NCBI GenBank assembly: GCA_029817715.1 | Contig: JARUPY010000270.1 | Span: 22,852 to 86,851, forward strand | Length of the DNA: 64,000 bases | Origin: Melastoma dodecandrum | Lineage: Eukaryota; Streptophyta; Magnoliopsida; Myrtales; Melastomataceae | Direction: 5' to 3' | Shown: positions 34,625 through 44,381 of the stretch, one piece after another | Position numbering within the stretch: position 1 is the stretch's first letter | Layout: the number at the start of each line of letters is the position of its first letter | The notes under the pieces: generated by a model | Told to the model about the DNA's origin: nothing | What the model saw: the letters and a program-made list of their open reading frames with translations, nothing else | Databases searched by the model: none | Made by a program: the position numbers and the translations under genes

Positions 34625-34758
34625 CTTTTTAAGGATCGGAAGAGTTTTGAGGAGGGAGACGAAGAGTTTTCTGGGAAGCGAGGGTTTCTGGTTTCTTGGA
34701 GAAGATGGAGAAGTGTTGAGCAAGGAAGAAAAGTGCGGGAAAAGGACGATGACTCTCC

Positions 34759-34766
34759 TTTATATA
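34759..34766 (-). promoter_or_regulatory. candidate TATA box of the antisense PMD gene
   Basis: On the minus strand the sequence reads CCTATATAAAGG, about 135 bp upstream of the PMD ATG. That spacing would leave a 5' leader of about 100 bases. It lies between the PMD gene and the 3' LTR, so the gene appears to have a promoter independent of the LTR. Confidence 0.6.
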
Positions 34767-34806
34767 GGGTATGATTTCTGCTGAGTCGGCATAGCCAACC
34801 CAACAT

Positions 34807-34817
34807 AAAAGGGGGGC
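34807..34817 (+). other. Gypsy polypurine tract
   Basis: AAAAGGGGGGC immediately before the 3' LTR, the expected plus-strand priming site. Confidence 0.75.
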
Positions 34818-34820
34818 TTA

Positions 34821-35778
34821 TGTTGACATGGCAATTAATTTTGGGCCTGGGTTTAGAACAGAAACCCAGTAATCCCTCAAGTCACACTCCGAGTCGGCCC
34901 AAGATGTAGTCGTCTAGGCCGACTCACGACGAAGTCGACTAGGTCGACTTATGAACGGGGTCGACTAGGTCGACTCACAACGAAGGAATATGGTGATCAA
35001 AGCCAATCAAGATGACTCAACAGTAGCTAGGTCTACTAGTAAGGTCAAGTCGACGGGATCCTGGATAAGTCGACCAAGTCGATCGTAGTCCGTACAGATC
35101 AGTCAAGTCGACGAGGTTGAAATAAATTTATTCATTTTCAATCACGTTTGTTAAAGATCGTAACTGATCTTAAATATCCAGGAACGTGATCCCATATATC
35201 AAGGGGGTTGTTGAGACACTCCCACGACATTAGGGATCACGATCTATAACACGATCTGCAAAACGATCTATCTGTTACGCGTTAATCGCGTACAAGTCCT
35301 CTATAAATAGCAGAGGGATTTTTCAAGACAGAACACGACCACACACAGCCAAAACACTGAAGTTTGTTCGTCAACCTTAGGAAATTAGATACCTCGACCC
35401 GGTTTGTAGGTCAACCTCCCTCCACCAGCAGAGTGAGCTCGTAGGGCCTTTGCCGTCAACCCCCGCCAGCGACACCACCGACGGAGTGAGCTCGTAGGGC
35501 CTTCGTCACAGCCTCCCGCCAGCGACCACCACCGACGGAGCGAGCTTCCAAGGCCTTCGTCACAAGTTCTCCACCGTCACAGATTTCCACGTCGTCGTCA
35601 ATACTTGCGCTTTTTTCCATTTTTAATGGCTGTAAGCCCTGTTTCCTTTATTCATTAAGATTGTAAGACTTGCATTTGATTTCAATAAAATTGTGCATCT
35701 TCTTACTGGCGACCACAATATAACTACTGTGAGTCCATTGCCAAATATTTCCAACGTGATCCGTTTCGTGCGCGAACA
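34821..35778 (+). repeat. Gypsy 3' LTR
   Basis: Direct copy of the 5' LTR with TATA box at 35302-35310. It ends 81 bases before the stop codon of the oppositely oriented ACP gene. Confidence 0.93.
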
Positions 35779-35859
35779 CGTCCATCACTTGACCTTAAAA
35801 GAGAAGTCTCTGTAAACTACCCCCGAGTCGAGCATGCTGACAGAAGCATTCTCGGGTCC

Positions 35860-36424
35860 TCAGGCATCCGGCTTCTTCTGCACAAGCTTCTCGATCAAGT
35901 CGGCGACCTCCTGTACCGTCGTAATGTTCTGGGAGCTCTCCTCCTCGACCCCGATCCCAAACTCTTCCTCCAGCGCCATCACTATCTCCACCTGTGTCAC
36001 CAACAACTCCAGCATTGTCACGTGTGAAAAGGGGAAGGGGCTCGGATGAATCTCTCGCTACGCACCGTGTCAAGAGAGTCGGCTCCGAGGGAGGCGAACT
36101 TAGAATCCTGAGTGAGCTCGGTCTCAGGAGGGACCGCGAGCTGCTTCCTCACTATCTCGCACACTTTATCCACTGTCTCGGGCCTCGCCTAAGTCCCAGA
36201 ACTCCAAATTATTCTCTCCAATATAACAAACTGATTAAGGGACGACTCGTTTATTAACTACTAACCAAACAAGAGATGCGGAATCGCGAACTCCTCAGGG
36301 CAGCGGAGCTCTGTCCAGCTGCTGTCAATTTGAACGAGACAAAACTCACAGGAGGACGTGAGGATGACGATGGCCATAAGAAGAGCGACCCGAGGCTCGC
36401 TGCGTCAGTCGTGACGGTGGCAAT
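35860..36424 (-). CDS. plastid acyl carrier protein, start codon replaced by ATT
   Basis: ACP carries growing acyl chains on a phosphopantetheine arm in plastid fatty-acid synthesis. Three exons join in phase: 36424-36266 (transit peptide ending RSSRFRISC), 36188-36066 ([20 protein letters not shown], ending [11 protein letters not shown]) and 35991-35860 ([20 protein letters not shown], then [17 protein letters not shown] and TGA), about 137 residues. The attachment serine of DSLDT is present and the ACP fold region is intact. The expected initiator ATG-GCC-ACC reads ATT-GCC-ACC, and no in-frame ATG was found before the upstream stop. An ATG at about 36379 is in another frame. It could be a recent pseudogene, a sequencing difference, or use a missed 5' exon. 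A Gypsy element sits in its 3' flank. Confidence 0.82.
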
Positions 36425-39400
36425 TAGAAATGGGAGAGCCGAAATTTTTCTGAGAGCGAAGAGATAACACTAAAGAAAGGATAAGGTTCGAGATGGTCCA
36501 AAAGAGGGGATCTTATTATCTACAAGGAGGACTAAAGTTTTTCTAGCAATGAAATTCCAGCCGTAGGATCAGCGAAGTCTTATGGAACGAGAACACTCTT
36601 CCATGAACGAGTGGTTCATAGTTCTTACATCATGGGCGCGCACCCCAGTCGGTCTGTTTCTTTAAAACTTGCCCATGTGGAGTCGCCGGTCGTTAGGGAC
36701 CTCCCAGTCTATCTTTATGTGCTAACGGCGGATCATGTCGGTTGTTTGTATGACAAATTAGCTCTTAGTGAATAGAGATGCTTTCGGATAGACTGAACTT
36801 GCAAAAAGCCGAGTCTTTCCGTGACGTATCTCGCAACCTTCTTATGCAAAAGAAGACGAAGATCGTGCAAGGAAGATAAATTTTCATTTCTCTCGCAACC
36901 ATAAATGTCACCAACTAGTTAAGTTTAGCCTTTCTTACCATTTTCCTCACCCTGTTTGAATCTGAATTGTATGCGCGCCTTCCGGCCTAGCACGCGCGTG
37001 GCAGTTCGAATGACCTGAGGATTCGGGCCCGCTCCCCAAGGCCCAACCGTTCGACGTCACGACTCGAGCGTCGGATGCTGCAAAAGGGAATTGGGTGATC
37101 CCTCCCTGAGTTTCTAACTGGGCCTGCTCGGGCCCTCGCCGACCGTCTCTATTTTCCTAAGAGGCCGCAGGCGAAAGGCGAAGCATGATCCGAAGAAGCG
37201 ACTTTCGGGAGAAATCGGGAGCGGCTCGCGTCGTCAGTTCCTCATCCAAAATATCTCCGTAAAAAAAAGTTATTGTTGTTTAACCTGGGTAAACTATACG
37301 GAGTCGCCACCGACTTTATTTATAAAATCTGTTTTAAGTCGGAAAAAAAAGTGGTTCGATGATCCTTAATTACTGACTCTTACACTTAGACATGCGAAAA
37401 GGTGACGTTTGCTCCAAAAAATTTATTTTTGATTAACGGGCGTTGGACCCGATCCGGGCATCACTTCGAACTCATGTCTCTGTTTTACGGGCGTTGGACC
37501 CGATTCGAGCTTTTTTGGGCCCGAACTCATGTTTATTTGTTTTACAAATAACATGCGACGATAAAACTATGGGCATAAGGCATGCGGACAGGCGCAGACA
37601 ATTATGGAGATCAAAGGGGGCGGGGAAGGGTGATGATCGTAGGCCTATGCACTTGGGCCCACGACCCGTTACATGTGGAAATAAAGAAAAACGGGAGGTC
37701 CGCACCTCCCTCATGTACCTGAGGCCCGCCGAAATGGCTTTACATCGACCAGGCTTGTTAGTTGGGACCGCTTTCGAGACGTATTTCCACCACGGGTTTC
37801 CCCGTGCGCCTCCATCTTCAAGCTTTGTCCCTATGAATTCTTTCCCGGGCATGCTCGGGATCAAACAGATGTTGCACATGTAAAAGAAGTAAGAAGATTG
37901 GGATTAAATCATTTTTTAACGCAACATAAAGCATTATCAAATTTCATTTTGTAAGTTAAAGGTAATTATAATTTTTTTTTTAAATAATATGTTTATTATT
38001 AAAAAAAATCACGATGCCAAATAGGTTTACGTAAAACCATAAAAAAAATAAAAAAAAAGAGAGAAAAAAAAGGTAATATCAAAGATTGAATCTATGTAAA
38101 AAAAATGTTGAGACGTCGTTAAAAATAGTAATAATAATAATAGTAATGACTATTACAATAAAACATTAAAACAATAAATTAAAACAAGTTACGGGAGGAT
38201 TTTCTTTTTAAAATGATAATAATAATAATAAAATAAATGAAACAATCAAACAAAACCATCTGCACCCGATCCATTGATTTAAAATTGAAATCAAACAGAG
38301 GGGCAGGGAAACAGACTTTCACCTCGTGGGTTCCCTGATTCTGCCATGGGATGGGCGAGATAGGAGGTTGGGTCATTGCCAACGGATCCAGATTGCTGGT
38401 CGCTGGGAGGAGAAGCGGGTGACTAGAAAGGAGTCGGCCATTGAAGACCTTAGATCTGAGGTAAGGAGCCTGTCAAGGAAGCGTTGCAACGGGTCCGATA
38501 TGGTCAGGGGATGTTTGATGCGCCCGGGTTCAGTGTCAGCAGGGATGATCATTTAGTAGGTCGGGATTCCAAGGAAAACGAGGCGGCTGGGCATGTTAGG
38601 GTTGTCCGTCCAAAGCCGAGCTCGATGGGTTGGTTAAGGTACCGAGCAAAAGGGGGCCTTTGGCGTGGAGAATGAAAGCTGCAACGCTTGATGACGATGG
38701 TTCGACCCCAGCGCCGGGAAGCTAGCGGAGGAGGGGACGACTTTTGGCACTGATTACCGCTTTGGGGTACTGGGCTAATTTTCCTGTACAAACAAGTAAA
38801 TATATTAGAAGACAAAATGACTTCTCGCGGTGCTAATACGCACTCGCGAAAAGTTTCGTACACCTATCTTTTATTCGACTATGGGATCGGGTTGTGAAGA
38901 AATTCGTTGCTTCGGTTGAAAAGACCGTCTGTTAAGCAGCAAGAGGTGCGGCGTCAAGTTTGGCATTGCTTCTCGTCGCTGGCATGGTTCCTTGAATCAG
39001 GTTGGTGATGCTAACGTCCTTTTTGTGTTGGAAACGATTATGGTTGGGCTGGTTTTATGGGGGGTCTCGCTGCCGCCATTGTGACTGTGTCTCACCTTGG
39101 GGGACGTGGTCTAAGAGGAGAGTAGCCTGAGCGTCAGAGTTTGGGCGACGGTCAGTGTGTGAGTATTCCCTTTTTTGTACGTCTGTCAGAGAAAAAATCT
39201 GCGAGGTTAGTGGGTGAGATCCTTTGGGATAATTATTTGTAAATAATCGGTGATTGTGGGATTAATGTGGGTTCCGAAAAATCCGTTTTCTCCGGTGCAA
39301 GGAAAACGCATCCTTGATGTTCGTCATCAAGTCGGGTTGATTCTAGTCGTTACGATATGGAAGACGAGTCGTTTGGGGTGCTCAGCATTGGAGGCCGTTG

Positions 39401-40449
39401 AATTGACCACAAGGCGAATTTCTTGACTCATCATCACGTTGTTGGATGGCCAACTTTGTGAGCCAGTCTGTCATGAGCTTCACACCAAGGCAGTGGAAGT
39501 TCTTTGGCAAAGATTTCTGCCACCAGCTGTCCGAACCCAAAACTTTGAATGTGTAATTAATACGGTTGCAAATAGTCAGAATAATAAAAGGGCAAGCAAT
39601 GTCAGAAGCAAATAATTAGGGTAAGCAAATAATCAAAGCAATGGCCAATTTCTTAAAAAAAAGGTAAGCAAATAATAAAGCAACATTCCATGAATGGTGG
39701 TAAAGATAATTTCATGAAATTGGAGGATTCGGTGCAAAGAAAATAATTCATTATAAAAATCACGGGAATCTAAAAGAAAATCATGGCTAAATGGATGCGT
39801 AAAACAAATGATTTCGGGGAATGGCACTACAATTAACTTTACTTGTAAAATACTTATGCTATTTGGAAAGCTTTTATTTAAAATTGTTTGTGAGCCCAAA
39901 CATTAAATTTCTGCACTGTATGGGTTTAGAAGCACATAACAAGATCGGTAGAGAGTGCCTTCGTTCGATAATTTCATCTCCTCTTTTCGTCGTGGAATAT
40001 TTGACAATGCAATACGCCTTGGCTGAGTAGATTAGAAATTTGGGGTATTTACATGAACGTTTACGAGACGGTGCTTAAATTGTAGCTAAGTTTCACTGGT
40101 TACAACAACAAATATGAGTTATTCGGACAAAAATATATATTAACGAAATAAATTATGTACCAATAACACTACTTCTTGAGACGAAATTTATGGAAAAGTT
40201 TGTTTTACAATAAACAAGACACAAAATATATTTATTAGCATATGTTGTCACAATATAGATTAAAATTGCGTGACTATGTTGTTTTACAAATTTGATTTTG
40301 TGAGATGAATTTTTAGCAAAAATAGTTAATCAAGAAATTATAAAAAATAAAATTTAAATGTGATTATTTTTATAAATATTTCAATTATGAGTTGGTCATT
40401 ATCTTTAAACTTTAAAATAATAGCATTTTTTTCTCAACCATATCGCATG
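36425..40449. other. long gene-poor region upstream of ACP
   Basis: No recognised gene in about 4 kb. It contains the ACP promoter side, a GC-richer block at about 36950-37900 resembling dispersed plant repeat DNA (GGAGTCGCCACCGAC at about 37300), a very AT-rich stretch with TAA/AAT microsatellite at 37900-38240, and open frames at 38300-38870 that match nothing known to me. Confidence 0.4.
37438..37545. repeat. tandem pair of about 55-bp units
   Basis: Two adjacent copies begin GGGCGTTGGACCCGAT and both contain CGAACTCATGT and end in TGTTTTAC. The second copy has a short insertion. The origin, perhaps a degraded LTR, is not certain. Confidence 0.65.
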
Positions 40450-42840
40450 ATTGTTGGCCGCTACAATTGAAACATACTTGGACTCAGTTGAGGATTGAGT
40501 TACGCCTTCTTACTTTTTTAAATTCCAATAAAAAACTCCACTTCCAAACGAGAATGTAAAGCCCGACATGCTTTTCGAGTCCTCCATACTTCCAACCCGA
40601 TCATTATCGCAAAAACCTAGGTGGTTTGAACTTTCATTCTTCACAAACCAAATACCAAAACAAGTCGTAGCTTTGACATACGTCAACACTCTTTTCGCTG
40701 CACAAAGACGGATTTGGCTCAAAAATTGCATAAATTTAGACAAATAACTGGGCGTGAACATTAGGTCCGGACGCGATGCCAATAAATACAACAAACTTTC
40801 GATAATACTTCTAGACAATGTCACATCAGTCGTATCACTTTCTTCATCCTTTACCACCTTCAAATTAGCCACAAGATGAGTCGGAACTCATTTTGCTCCA
40901 TTCATCTCGAATCTTTTCTATAGGGCTATGGCATACTTCTTTTGAGCAAAAAAAAAAAGAAATCATCCTCTTGATGAATTTATTGGCCCCAAGTTCGACA
41001 TTTTGAACTCTTTGGCTGTGTCGAGCTTGAATCGATCTACTTTCGTTTTGTCTCCCATGTGATAAGCAAATCATCTATATCTAAGAAACTATAAGTAACA
41101 CTTTACCCTACGGCTTTTTCATGTAAAGTGTTGCTTCCTTCTTGTTTCTACAAAAATCCTTCTATAAGAGATATGAATCAATCCTGATGTACCACGAATG
41201 AGGAGCTTGTTTCAAACCATAAAGCACCTTGCGAAGCAAATAAACTTTCTCTTTGCATCCATCTATGGTAAACCCATCGGGCTGCTATACAAAGATTTCC
41301 TCATTGAGATAACCATTTAAGAATGATGACTTCATGTCGAGATGAAAAATTTTCCAAGCTTTGCTGCAAGTGCGATCAACATCCTAATAATGTCATGCCT
41401 TGCAACCATTGCGAAGGTAACAAAGAAATCAACTCCTGCTTCCTGAGAATATCCCTTCTCAACCATTCGAGCTTTGAATTTGTTTACGAAATTATCGGCA
41501 TTTGGCTTTGTTCTATAAATCCACTTTACTTAGATTACCTTTTATCAGATGATCTCTCAACGAGATCCCAAGTACGATTTTTATTAATCAAATCAATTTC
41601 TTTTTACATGGCTGATCTCCAATTAACATTCATTGAAGCAACTTTATAAGAATCGGGAGCTTGTACGATCAAATTACATCTATGATAGACATCCTGCACA
41701 ATTCTTAATCCCCACACATGTTCGTTTCTCGAAGACCCAACGCTTGTTTTTTCAACTGTCCAATCTCACTTCTAATTTTCGTCAAACGTCAAACTTATGT
41801 TGACCGAGGAAAATATTTTTTTTTAGCTCGACGACCTGCTTATCTCTCTTTTGTTTCGAAATATGAGTATAACAAATACTCCCAAAAACCCTTAAATAAT
41901 TCAAGAAGCATTTTTTTCCAAACCAAGCTTCAAACGGAGTTGAATTTCTCAAAACTTTGGTCGGTAGCAAATTTAGAAGACAAACCGAATTGTTCGCAGT
42001 TTCAGCCCAAAAATCCTTGGGCAATCCCTTTCGAACATCAAACACATTGACATATCCATTATAAATATGTTTTTTTCATTCACTGACCCCGTTTTGCTGC
42101 GATAATATTGCATTGTGAACTACTAAATGATCCCGACTTGCGTACAAATTTTTGTGAACTCGCTAGAAGTATATTCACTTCCGTTATTTGATTTCAGTGT
42201 TTTAATTTACAACCATAGTGATTTTCAGCAATTTGTTTAAACTTATGAACTCATTGAGAAATTCACTTTTTGCCTTAAAAAATCTAACAAAAACATGTAA
42301 AATCATTCATGAAGATCAAAAAGTACCTATTTACATTACATTCAAAGAAGGCACACTCATTGGACCACACACATCTGAATGAATCAATTGAAGTTTCTCT
42401 ATTGATTTCCACTTCGCTTCTTTAAAAGGAAGTTCGGATTTCTTGCCGTATTTGTAAACGCTACAAACTTTTGAGTACGTAATAATGGCCGAAAGATCGA
42501 CAATCAATTCGTCCGAATGCATCTTCTTCAAAGTGGTAAGACTGATATGCCCCATTCTTCTATGCCACAACCGAGAATTATCAATATTTGCTGATAAGGC
42601 CAAAGAATTGGATTTAAATTTACCGGACAACATATATATTGCATTTTCACCTTCATAAACTCATTTCCATCATAGTCAGCCACCAAATAATGCATATCCT
42701 CGAAATGCAGAATATACTTTTGCTCCAACAATACCAAACTCAAAAGATTTTAACACGACTCCGGTACGAAAAAAACTTCAGAAATTCGATTAGTATCTAA
42801 TATGTACGACATCTCACGAGCGAAAGTGGGTGATAAACTC
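40450..42840 (-). mobile_element. degraded Ty1/Copia retrotransposon remnant
   Basis: Minus-strand fragments of Copia pol in order: GAG-pre-integrase (LWHRRMGHISLTTLKKMHSD, about 42600-42330), integrase C-terminal part (GLPKDFWAETANNSVCLLNL and PFEAWFGKK, 42045-41782), RT scraps around 41330-40870 with recognisable YGLKQAP-type sequence, then an RNase H-side segment (ASRPDLMFTPSYLSKFMQ and MEDSKSMSGFTFSFGSGVF, 40872-40510). Many stops and frame changes interrupt it. No LTRs were recognised. The copy is old compared with the other two LTR elements here. Confidence 0.85.
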
Positions 42841-42948
42841 GACGGACAAGTTTTATGTTAAAGAGATGTCTCTACTAGAAATTTAGATTTTTTATAAGGA
42901 AGTTTAGTAGTTTTCGCATAAATTCACTATTTTAAAGTAGCGAGTTTC

Positions 42949-42970
42949 AGGGTTTAGGGCTTAGGGTTTA
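42949..42970 (+). repeat. interstitial telomere-like motif
   Basis: Three consecutive near-TTTAGGG units (CAGGGTTTAGGGCTTAGGGT), about 600 bp upstream of the SAM gene. Such telo-box motifs occur in plant promoters; functional relevance is not shown. Confidence 0.5.
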
Positions 42971-43556
42971 AAATTTTTTAGCAAGTTTCACGTGTCAAAA
43001 AAATTGTTACTTCAAGCAGAAATTTCGTACTACGTCACAACACTTTAAACATAGTGCCAGGCATTAGTTATGCCATTTCTTTTGTAAGTTAATACTTTGA
43101 GTATCTAGAACAAGAAGAAATGGATAATTGGAGTAGTCATTTTACGTGAGATCAAATACCGTTAAATCGCTCCACTGCTATGAAATAGTGAGTTTTTTTT
43201 TTTTACAAATTTAAAAGTATTTATTTAATTTGGTAAAAGAAATTCCGAAACCAGCGAGTACGGGAAAAATATTCCTCCATTTGTCATCATCCATCGGAAA
43301 AGTTTACAACTCACCGGTTTGTAGGGCCGCGTTTATGAGTCGACTCCTCTTTCCCGAACCGCCCTGTGGCACGTGACCAGGCAAAAGGTCCGTCCCCTCA
43401 GGGGATTTAGACCGTCCATAAACAAGCCCTGCTTGATCCAACGGCTATCAGAAGCCTACAAAGAGGCCGTACGTCGGCTCTATCGTAAACTCTCTCCCTC
43501 CTACTCCACGCGCTGTCGATTTCCATCCCCATTCCCTGTCCGCCGGAACCCTAGCC

Positions 43557-44381
43557 ATGTCCTCGGAGCCCCTCCTCCCGGCGGACGAACAGCCGCCGCC
43601 ATCAGTCACCACCTCCGCTGCGCCCTCCCAGTTTTCACCCCCGTCTATGGCCGCTCCCCGTCCTTCCGACAATCCCGCCCCGCCCAAGCGCCAACGCCGC
43701 CCCAGCGTCCGCCTCGGCGACATCGGCGATCAGGCGTCCCTCGGCGCCCTTTCCATTGACTTGCCCTCGCAGTCGCAGTCCCGGCGCCACAAGCATTCGT
43801 CTTCTGCCTCCAAATCCCTCAAGGCCCGTTCCGTTAGCCACCTGGTCAATGGCGATGCCGCTCAAGAGTCCAATCCTGCGGAGTTCGACGAGAAGGGTCG
43901 CCAGGGTGAGCTCAATCCAGAGTTGTTTGGTTACGGCAAGAAAGTGAAGTCGAGGAGAGGAGCACCCGTCAAGAAGCCCCGGTCTGTGTGGACTTCGTCC
44001 AAGGTCGATCATGGGAACGAGGATAGAAGTAGGGAGAGGGAAGAATTATACTCGATGGAAGAGGTGGGACAGGATGAGGAGTCCCGTGATTTCGCACCCG
44101 AGGTGGATTCCCCGCTGAAGGAAAATGATGATGATGATGCAGCGGCCTTCTCAGGTGAGGAGATGTGGCGATGGAGGAGGAATGAGGAAGAAGGGGTTAG
44201 GAATTGGTTGGTAGAGTTAGGGTTGAGCAGGTATGTGCCGGTGTTTGAGATACACGAGGTCGATGAGGAGGTGTTGCCGTTGCTGACGCTGGAGGACTTG
44301 AAGGATATGGGGATAAATGCTGTGGGTTCGCGGAGGAAGATATTTTCTGCTATACAGAAGCTTCGGAAGGGGCTGTTATGA
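43557..44381 (+). CDS. SAM-domain protein
   Basis: A single-exon gene of 274 codons from the ATG at 43557 to TGA. The N-terminal half is low-complexity, Pro/Ser-rich and basic (KRQRRPSVRLGDIGDQASLG), followed by KSRRGAPVKKPRSVWTSS and an acidic stretch (KENDDDDAAAFSGEEMWRW). The C-terminal 65 residues form a sterile alpha motif: VRNWLVELGLSRYVPVFEIH, EVLPLLTLEDLKDMGI, GSRRKIFSAIQKLRKG. SAM domains mediate protein or RNA contacts. Plants have several such proteins with basic N-termini; the peach WEEP protein belongs to a related but much shorter group. The partner and pathway are not known from sequence. Confidence 0.85.
   Translation: MSSEPLLPADEQPPPSVTTSAAPSQFSPPSMAAPRPSDNPAPPKRQRRPSVRLGDIGDQASLGALSIDLPSQSQSRRHKHSSSASKSLKARSVSHLVNGDAAQESNPAEFDEKGRQGELNPELFGYGKKVKSRRGAPVKKPRSVWTSSKVDHGNEDRSREREELYSMEEVGQDEESRDFAPEVDSPLKENDDDDAAAFSGEEMWRWRRNEEEGVRNWLVELGLSRYVPVFEIHEVDEEVLPLLTLEDLKDMGINAVGSRRKIFSAIQKLRKGLL

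Larger units (their letters stand above)
22826..35778 (+). mobile_element. Ty3/Gypsy LTR retrotransposon, Tat lineage, with antisense PMD gene
   Basis: A 12.95-kb element with direct LTRs (22826-23783 and 34821-35778), a TGG primer site, gag-protease, RT, RNase H, a second RNase H and integrase on the plus strand. A polypurine tract precedes the 3' LTR. The second RNase H and the extra space between pol and 3' LTR point to the Tat (Ogre/Retand) lineage of the family. The LTRs begin TGTTG and end in ACA. Flanks read TGTCC before and CGTCC after, a 4-of-5 target duplication. The LTRs differ nowhere that I could find and keep a constant offset of 11,995, so insertion is recent. The pol frame is broken once near 28924. 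A spliced host-like gene runs antisense at 31456-34624. Confidence 0.93.

Noticed and set aside
31456..34723. Three or four separate small minus-strand genes in the Gypsy element
   Set aside because: The open frames join through GT-AG borders in compatible phase into one gene, and the apparent extra residues after each frame are intron read-through.
38326..38675. Plus-strand frames in the spacer upstream of ACP
   Set aside because: Overlapping short frames with no recognised domain; one might be an unknown gene but nothing supports it.
43373..43759. A plus-strand protein overlapping the SAM gene start
   Set aside because: Runs in a different frame through the leader and the proline-rich start of the SAM gene; the arginine/proline bias is a composition shadow.
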